Assembly: GCF_042752395.1 (NCBI RefSeq)
Contig: NZ_JBHYXZ010000001.1
Coordinates: forward strand, 62,001-126,000
Length of the DNA stretch: 64,000 nt
Reading direction: 5' to 3'
DNA from: Actinosynnema sp042752395
GTDB lineage: Bacteria > Actinomycetota > Actinomycetes > Mycobacteriales > Pseudonocardiaceae
How positions within the stretch are numbered: the stretch's first letter is position 1; the number at the start of each line of letters is the position of its first letter. The notes beneath the pieces are model-generated. The model was not told the DNA's origin. It made no database searches and saw nothing but the letters and a program-made list of their open reading frames with translations. Shown here in pieces: positions 57,069 through 64,000 of the stretch. Position numbers and translations under genes: made by a program.

Positions 57069-58037
57069 ATGGTGGACACGTCCTCGCGGCTGCTCCGGCT
57101 GCTGTCGCTGTTGCAGACCCGGTGCGACCGGTCCGGCGCCGAGCTGGCCGACCGGCTGGGCGTCACCCCGCGCACCGTCCGCCGGGACGTCGAACGGCTG
57201 CGCGACCTCGGCTACCCGGTGCACGCCACCCGCGGCACGGCCGGGTACCGGCTCGGCGGCGGGGCCGCGCTGCCGCCGCTGCCGCTGGAGGACGACGAGG
57301 CGGTCGCCGTGGCGGTCGGGCTGCGCACGGCGGCGGGCGGCTCGGTCGCCGGGATCGAGGAGACGTCGCTGCGGGCGCTGGCCAAGCTGGAGCAGGTGCT
57401 GCCCGCGCGGCTGCGGCACCGGGTCGGCGCGCTGCACTCGGCGACCGTCCGGGTCGGCGCGGGAGGCCCCCGGGTGGACCCGGACGTGCTCGTGGCCATC
57501 GCCGACGCGTGCCGGCGGTGCGAGTCGCTGCGGTTCGACTACACCGGCGCCGGCGGCGTCCGCACCACCCGGTCCGCCCAGCCGCACCGCCTGGTCAGCC
57601 TCGGCCGGCACTGGTACCTCGTCGCCTGGGACACCGACCGCGACGACTGGCGCAGCTTCCGCGTCGACCGGCTCGCGCTGCGCACGCCGAACGGCCCGCG
57701 CTTCGCGCCGCGCGAGCCGCCCGACGGCGACGTGGCCGCCTACCTGGAGCACCGGCTGTCGTCACGGGCCTGGCCGGTGCGGGCGACCGTCGCGCTGCAC
57801 GAGCCGGCCGCCGCCGTGGCCGACCGGGTCTGGCCCGGCACGGGCGTGGTCGAGGCCGTGGACGACCGGAGCTGCCTGCTGCACGTCGGCGCGGAGAACG
57901 CCCGCGACCTCGTGTGGATGATCACCTCCGTGGACGTGGACTTCACCCTCCTCGACGGTCCGCCGGCCCTGGTCGACGCGCTGCGCGAGCACGCCGACCG
58001 CTGCCGGCGCGCGATCAGTCGAACCAGAGCGACCTGA
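57069..58037 (+). CDS. WYL-domain transcriptional regulator (YafY type)
   Basis: 322 aa. N-terminal winged HTH of DeoR type (GAELADRLGVTPRTVRRDVERL), central WYL-like domain (HRLVSLGRHWYLVAWDTDRDDWRSFRVDRL), WCX end. Ligand-sensing regulator. Its 3' end overlaps the convergent inhibitor gene by 23 bases. Confidence 0.88.
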   Translation: MVDTSSRLLRLLSLLQTRCDRSGAELADRLGVTPRTVRRDVERLRDLGYPVHATRGTAGYRLGGGAALPPLPLEDDEAVAVAVGLRTAAGGSVAGIEETSLRALAKLEQVLPARLRHRVGALHSATVRVGAGGPRVDPDVLVAIADACRRCESLRFDYTGAGGVRTTRSAQPHRLVSLGRHWYLVAWDTDRDDWRSFRVDRLALRTPNGPRFAPREPPDGDVAAYLEHRLSSRAWPVRATVALHEPAAAVADRVWPGTGVVEAVDDRSCLLHVGAENARDLVWMITSVDVDFTLLDGPPALVDALREHADRCRRAISRTRAT

Positions 58038-58389
58038 TCGTGTAATTCCCGGCCAGGTTTCCCTGGTCGCCCGCCACGGTGCTGCCGATCCGGCCCTCGT
58101 AGTTGTGCTCCCGGTAATAGTGCACCCGGTCGTTGGACCGGTTCCGCACCGATTTCGGGTTCACCAGGCCCCACGAGCAGATCTCGTTCGCCCGGGCGTT
58201 GCTCTGCGAGTACTGGCACCGGTCGCCCCGGCCGTCGCTGTCCCGGTAGAAGCAGATGTAGTGGTCGCTGCAGTCCCACGCGGCGGGCGCCGGGGCCGCC
58301 GCGGCCGCGGGCGTGGAGGCCGACGCGGCGCACAGGCCGATCGCGCAGAGCAGTTTCGCCGCGTGCGCGGCCGATCGGGGAACACGCAT
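58015..58389 (-). CDS. Secreted peptidase-inhibitor-family (I36-like) protein
   Basis: 124 aa. Signal peptide (Arg-rich start, LLCAIGLCAASAS, cleavage near AAAAAP), mature part with WDCSDHYICFYRDSDGRG and repeated Cys/Tyr/Asn pattern, as in small beta-gamma-crystallin-like inhibitor I36 proteins. Four Cys in the mature region could form two disulfides. ATG 58389 with GGGAGGG upstream. Confidence 0.75.
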   Translation of the reverse strand: MRVPRSAAHAAKLLCAIGLCAASASTPAAAAAPAPAAWDCSDHYICFYRDSDGRGDRCQYSQSNARANEICSWGLVNPKSVRNRSNDRVHYYREHNYEGRIGSTVAGDQGNLAGNYTIRSLWFD

Positions 58390-58661
58390 GGAGATCACCC
58401 TCCCGATGATCGCGAAAAGCATTTCCCACGAAATGTGGAATGCCCCGCGACCGTACCCCCGGGCGAGGAACGGGAACCAGTCGCACAAAAGCGTGAAGGA
58501 CGAAAACACTTACCACGGAATTCGGCGGAATCACCACCGCCACCGGAACGGGACCGGATTCGCACCCGGCCGGGTGGCGGGTGGTGGACGGCGCGTGGTC
58601 ACCGGCGGAACGCCGAGGGCGCCGACGGGCCGGAGACGGTCGGGAGGGCCGCGCGGGCGGC

Positions 58662-59279
58662 TCAGCGCCGGGCGGGGGGCGCCGCGGCCACCTGGTCCAG
58701 CCGGGCCCGGACCGCCGCCCTGGCCCGCTCGTACGCGTGCGGGTCGTCGTGCAGGACCGACCGGGCGTTGGCCAGCTCCAGGAACGCGATCAGCTCGAAC
58801 GCCAGCTGGTCGGGGTCGGCGACCGACCCGGTCGCGGCGATCGTGTCGCGGACGTAGGCGTGCCACTCGGCGCCGTACCGGGCGATCGAGTCGCGCACCC
58901 GACCGGGCCGGGCGTCGAACTCGGCCTGCACGGCGTAGAAGAAGCACCCGCCCGGGAACGTGCGCCGCTCCGAGTACGCGAGCCAGCCGTCCAGCAGCCG
59001 CTCCAGCCGGTCCAGCCCCGGCGGCGCGACCAGCGCGGGCTCGACGACCTCGGCCGCGAAGATCGCCGCCGCCGCGCGCACGGTCGCGAGTTGCAGCTCC
59101 TCCTTCGAGCCGAAGTGCGCGAACACCCCGCTCTTGCTGACCCGCAGCTCGGTGGCCAGCCGCCCGATCGACAGGCCCTCCAGGCCCTCGACCGAGGCGA
59201 TCTCCGCCGCGCGCCGCAGGATCTGCCGCCGCGTCTGCTCGCCGCGCTCCACCCGTCCGTCGACCTTCACGGCCCCCAC
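58662..59279 (-). CDS. TetR-family regulator
   Basis: 205 aa. HTH LSIGRLATELRVSKSGVFAHFGSKEELQ, C-terminal ligand domain of the TetR_C_6 type. GTG 59279 or GTG 59270 could be the start. Divergent from the MDMPI-like gene with a palindromic operator between them. Confidence 0.88.
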   Translation of the reverse strand: MGAVKVDGRVERGEQTRRQILRRAAEIASVEGLEGLSIGRLATELRVSKSGVFAHFGSKEELQLATVRAAAAIFAAEVVEPALVAPPGLDRLERLLDGWLAYSERRTFPGGCFFYAVQAEFDARPGRVRDSIARYGAEWHAYVRDTIAATGSVADPDQLAFELIAFLELANARSVLHDDPHAYERARAAVRARLDQVAAAPPARR

Positions 59280-59308
59280 GCTAGCCCCCTTGACCCGACC
59301 CGAACTAA

Positions 59309-59328
59309 TTGTACGATCGTTCGTACAA
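59309..59328. promoter_or_regulatory. TetR operator
   Basis: TTGTACGATCGTTCGTACAA: perfect 8-base arms around TCGT, in the middle of the TetR/MDMPI-like divergent region. Confidence 0.8.
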
Positions 59329-59347
59329 CCTGAGGGGCGGAGGAACC

Positions 59348-59911
59348 GTGGATCTCCTGGACCTGAACCGGCAGTCGCTCGACCTGAACCTGGAGCTGAT
59401 GGCCGGCCTGGACGAGTCGCACCTGGACCTGGCCACGCCGTGCGCCGGGTGGACGGTGTACGAGCTGCTGCGCCACCAGGTCGAGACGACGCTGTCGTTC
59501 GCCGCGGCGATCACCCGCACCGCCGTGGCCGAGCCGGCGAGCGACGACATGCCCACCGCCTACCGGGCGGCGGCCGACGCGGCCACCGAGGCGTTCCGCG
59601 CGGACGGGGTGCTGGAGCGCGACGCCGAGTTCCCCGGCTACGGCCGCCGGCCGGGCCGCGACCTGGTGGCCGCGCACTTCGTGGACGGCCTGGTGCACTC
59701 CTGGGACCTGCGCCGCGCGATCGGCGTGGACAGCGCGCTCGACCCGGAGCTGGCCACCGCCGCCTTCCGGATGGCCCGCCGCTACCCGACCACGCCGGAC
59801 GTGCGCGGGCCCGGCGCGGCGTTCGCGCTGCCGGTCCCCGTGCCGGACGACGCGCCGATCACCGACCGCCTGGTCGGGCTGCTGGGCCGTTCGCCGCGCT
59901 GGCCGGCGTGA
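59348..59911 (+). CDS. MDMPI-like (TIGR03086-type) metal-binding protein
   Basis: 187 aa DinB/mycothiol-maleylpyruvate-isomerase fold. TPCAGWTVYELLRHQV gives the metal-binding His and HFVDGLVHSWDLRRAIG the second and third ligands. May be a mycothiol-dependent enzyme. GTG 59348 with GGAGG four bases upstream. Confidence 0.8.
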   Translation: MDLLDLNRQSLDLNLELMAGLDESHLDLATPCAGWTVYELLRHQVETTLSFAAAITRTAVAEPASDDMPTAYRAAADAATEAFRADGVLERDAEFPGYGRRPGRDLVAAHFVDGLVHSWDLRRAIGVDSALDPELATAAFRMARRYPTTPDVRGPGAAFALPVPVPDDAPITDRLVGLLGRSPRWPA

Positions 59912-60035
59912 CGACCCCGGGCCGGGGGCGCGACCGCAGGGGGAGGCGCCCCCGGCCCGTACCACCCCGGTATGACGTCGGGGTCGGCACCGCGGACCGA
60001 CGACCCGCGACCCGATCGCGCCTAGCGTTCGGTGC

Positions 60036-60335
60036 GTGAGCACGCCATTCGCCCGTCTCGGGATCCACCCGCGGCCCGGTGTCGCCCGGGCCGTCGTCGC
60101 GGCCGTGCCCGCGCTGCTCGCCCTGTACCTGGCCGCCCGCGGCCGGCTCTACCCGCTCTGGCCGGACACCGCCGGCGCCCTCGGCCACCCGTTCACCGCC
60201 GACCCCGGCCTCGGCGGCGCGTGGGGCGGTCCCACCCTCGCCGGGGCGTGGCTCGTGCACGCCCTGATCGCGCTCGGCGGCCAGGTGCTCTGCCTCGCCG
60301 CGCTGCGCGCCCTCTACCGGCCGCGGAACCGCTAG
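60036..60335 (+). CDS. Small membrane protein
   Basis: 99 aa, hydrophobic segments at about 18-34 and 70-92. GTG 60036 with TAGCGT 7 bases upstream. Ends in a CTAG shared with the convergent HxlR gene. Function unknown. Confidence 0.6.
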   Translation: MSTPFARLGIHPRPGVARAVVAAVPALLALYLAARGRLYPLWPDTAGALGHPFTADPGLGGAWGGPTLAGAWLVHALIALGGQVLCLAALRALYRPRNR

Positions 60336-60763
60336 GCCGGCTCGGACCGCACGTCGTCGTCCGGCACGACCGCGCCTTCGTCGTCCACGAACCGCACCCG
60401 CACCGGGCGTCCGTCGACCGACCGGTACGCGACCCCCGTCGCGGTGCGCGGCAGGTGCTCGTCGCCCCACTGCTGGAGGGCGCACAGCACCAGGTTCAAC
60501 CGCCGGCCCGCCTCGGTGAGGCGGTAGCCGTCGCGCGGGCGCTGGCCCGGCTCCCGGTAGCCCTGCCGGGCCAGCAGACCGGCGTCGACCAGCTTCGCGA
60601 GCCTGGCCGCGAGCACGTCGGACGCGATGCCGAGCCGCGCGCGGAACTCCGAGAAGCGGGTCGCACCCACGAACGCCTCGCGCAGCACGAGGAGGGTCCA
60701 GCGCTCGCCGACCACGTCCACCGCCCTGGCCAGCGAGCAGGTCGACCCGTCGGGTTCCGTCAC
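60332..60763 (-). CDS. HxlR-family transcriptional regulator
   Basis: 143 aa with CSLARAVDVVGERWTLLVLRE, the sensing Cys and first helices, then FSEFRARLGIASDVLAARLAKL. A C-terminal beta-rich extension (RSVDGRPVRVRFVDDEGAVV) is present. Divergent from the SDR gene with a palindrome between. Confidence 0.88.
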   Translation of the reverse strand: MTEPDGSTCSLARAVDVVGERWTLLVLREAFVGATRFSEFRARLGIASDVLAARLAKLVDAGLLARQGYREPGQRPRDGYRLTEAGRRLNLVLCALQQWGDEHLPRTATGVAYRSVDGRPVRVRFVDDEGAVVPDDDVRSEPA

Positions 60764-60809
60764 GTTCCCCAGTATGGCCCGGTCACGCGCCCGGAGCCGG
60801 TCCCGGCTA

Positions 60810-60826
60810 AGTTGGAAATACCAACT
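60810..60826. promoter_or_regulatory. HxlR operator-like palindrome
   Basis: AGTTGG-AAATA-CCAACT, perfect 6-base arms, 19 bases before the SDR start and 47 bases from the HxlR start. Confidence 0.7.
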
Positions 60827-60844
60827 CACCTGGGAGACAGACCC

Positions 60845-61546
60845 ATGAAGATCGCCAACTCGGTCGCGCTGGTCACCGGGTCCAACCGCGGCCTGGGCCG
60901 GCACTTCGCCCGCCAGCTGGTGGAGCGGGGCGCGGCGAAGGTCTACGCGACCGCGCGCGACGCCGGCGCGGTGGACCTGCCGGGCGTCGAGGCGCTGCCG
61001 CTGGACATCACCGACCCGGCGGCCGTGGCCGCCGCCGCGGCCCTCGCGCGCGACGTGACCCTGCTGGTCAACAACGCGGGCATCATCACCGGGGCGAACC
61101 TGGTCACCGGCGACCCGGCCGAGATCAGGCGGGAGATGGACACGCACTTCTACGGCACCCTGGAGGTGATCCGCGCGTTCGCGCCGGTCCTCGCGGCCAA
61201 CGGCGGCGGCGCGATCCTGAACGTGCTGTCCTCGATGTCGTGGGTGTCCTACGACCGCGCCACCGCCTACAGCGCGGCCAAGGCGGCGCAGTGGAGCCTC
61301 ACCAACGGCGTCCGGGTGGAGCTGGCGGCGCAGGGCACGCTGGTCACCGGCCTGCACCTCGGGCCGACCGACACGGACATGACGGCGGGCCTCGACGTGC
61401 CGAAGAACGACCCGGCCGACGTCGTCCGCGCCGCCCTGGACGGCATCGAGGCCGATCGGGTCGAGGTGCTGGCCGACCAGGGCGTCGTGGAGCTGAAGGC
61501 CGCGCTGTCCGCCGACCCGCGCGTGCTCTACCCGCAGGTCGTCTGA
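60845..61546 (+). CDS. Short-chain dehydrogenase/reductase
   Basis: 233 aa. TGSNRGLGRHF (cofactor loop), NNAGI, catalytic Ser in LNVLSSMSW and YSAAK. ATG 60845. Probably controlled by the divergent HxlR protein. Confidence 0.9.
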   Translation: MKIANSVALVTGSNRGLGRHFARQLVERGAAKVYATARDAGAVDLPGVEALPLDITDPAAVAAAAALARDVTLLVNNAGIITGANLVTGDPAEIRREMDTHFYGTLEVIRAFAPVLAANGGGAILNVLSSMSWVSYDRATAYSAAKAAQWSLTNGVRVELAAQGTLVTGLHLGPTDTDMTAGLDVPKNDPADVVRAALDGIEADRVEVLADQGVVELKAALSADPRVLYPQVV

Positions 61547-61552
61547 CCGCGG

Positions 61553-61582
61553 GTCCGGGGGCGCCGGCGCGCGCCCCCGGAC
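61553..61582. terminator. Hairpin between convergent genes
   Basis: GTCCGGGGGCGC (61553-61564) with GCGCCCCCGGAC (61571-61582), loop of 6, between the SDR and transporter genes. Confidence 0.8.
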
Positions 61583-61589
61583 ACCGGGC

Positions 61590-63718
<2,129 letters not shown>

Positions 63719-63723
63719 CGCCG

Positions 63724-64000
63724 CTACCTCCGGTTCTTCGGGTCGAGGGCCTCGCGCAGCGACTCGCCGAGCAGCGTGAAGCCCAGCGCGACGACGATGA
63801 TGGCCAGCGCCGGGTACAGGGCCAGCTCGAACTTCACGTCGATGTACGCCTGCGACTTGCTCAGCATCAGGCCCCACTCGGCCCGGTTCGGGTCGGGGTC
63901 GCCCAGGCCCAGGAACGACAGCGACGCGGCCTCGATGATCGAGGTCGCGAGGGTCAGCGTGGCCTGCACGATCACCGGCCCCAGCGAGTTCGGCAGCATG
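63724..64000 (-). CDS. dppC: Peptide ABC transporter permease, C-terminal part (runs off right edge)
   Basis: The last 91 residues: PNSLGPVIVQATLTLATSII, EAASLSFLGLGDPDPNRAEWG (EAA-type coupling loop and the DppC hallmark) and a final helix ending GESLREALDPKNRR. The N-terminal part lies beyond the window. Confidence 0.93.
   Translation of the reverse strand, partial: MLPNSLGPVIVQATLTLATSIIEAASLSFLGLGDPDPNRAEWGLMLSKSQAYIDVKFELALYPALAIIVVALGFTLLGESLREALDPKNRR

Overview
The window is 64 kb of very GC-rich DNA with leaderless-looking promoters, GTG starts and many 4-base gene overlaps. WhiB and GlxR/Crp regulators, an ArsA pair and a PonA2-type penicillin-binding protein point to a filamentous actinomycete. 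Gene content fits Pseudonocardiales (Saccharothrix/Lentzea/Actinosynnema-like), but the genus is an inference.

Left chromosomal arm (1-18.9 kb). This block keeps the gene order known around crp and ponA2 in mycobacteria: nth, a small membrane protein, crp, an MBL-fold hydrolase, RidA, a DUF4177 protein, two ArsA-type ATPases, whiB4, ponA2 and a metallophosphoesterase. Lineage-specific genes are slotted in: an MFS pump with a palindromic operator, a beta-clamp paralogue, an HxlR/SnoaL-like pair, a NUDIX hydrolase, a Gfo/Idh/MocA oxidoreductase and two related unknown proteins. A near-identical element of about 38 bp occurs twice in opposite orientation (4.57 and 17.27 kb) and bounds this block.

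Integrative element (18.9-36.1 kb). A 17.2-kb actinomycete integrative and conjugative element (AICE) sits in a tRNA-Pro(CGG) gene, bounded by identical 44-bp attL and attR cores. From attL leftward-transcribed genes run: a tyrosine integrase carrying an unexpected LacI-type HTH insertion; an excisionase; a replication block (helicase-like ATPase, C5 methyltransferase, prim-pol) linked by two duplicated 17-codon micro-ORFs and flanked by AAACCCGC octamers; an FtsK/TraB translocase followed by CAGGGAAG octamers; a DUF2637 (SpdB-like) protein; and a string of tiny overlapping genes, several with CxC zinc-ribbon-like motifs. At the far end lies a PycTM-like orphan membrane protein. Opposite it, and divided from it by three GGGGGTSTAAAC repeats, is a clearly lower-GC cargo segment: an HTH-sensor protein, a PP2C-like phosphatase, a BldC-like HTH and a 77-aa protein. 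A six-repeat type I-E CRISPR array without cas genes ends the element just inside attR.

Right chromosomal arm (36.2-64 kb). Here are an aldo/keto reductase with divergent HxlR regulator, methyltransferases, an S9 peptidase, a peroxide-defence cluster (dps-ohr, FMN reductase, katA-furA), a second MFS pump, a TPMT-like methyltransferase and an FGGY kinase. Next come the aspartate-pathway pair lysC-asd with an internal lysC-beta start, and leuA with a leucine-rich leader peptide. Further regulator-enzyme pairs follow: WYL/epoxide hydrolase, TetR/MDMPI-like and HxlR/SDR. The window closes with the 3' end of a peptide ABC transporter operon (dppC-dppD-dppF) running off the right edge.

Most boundaries were read from motifs, ribosome-binding sites and overlaps. 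Family names rest on recognised motifs, not on a search.
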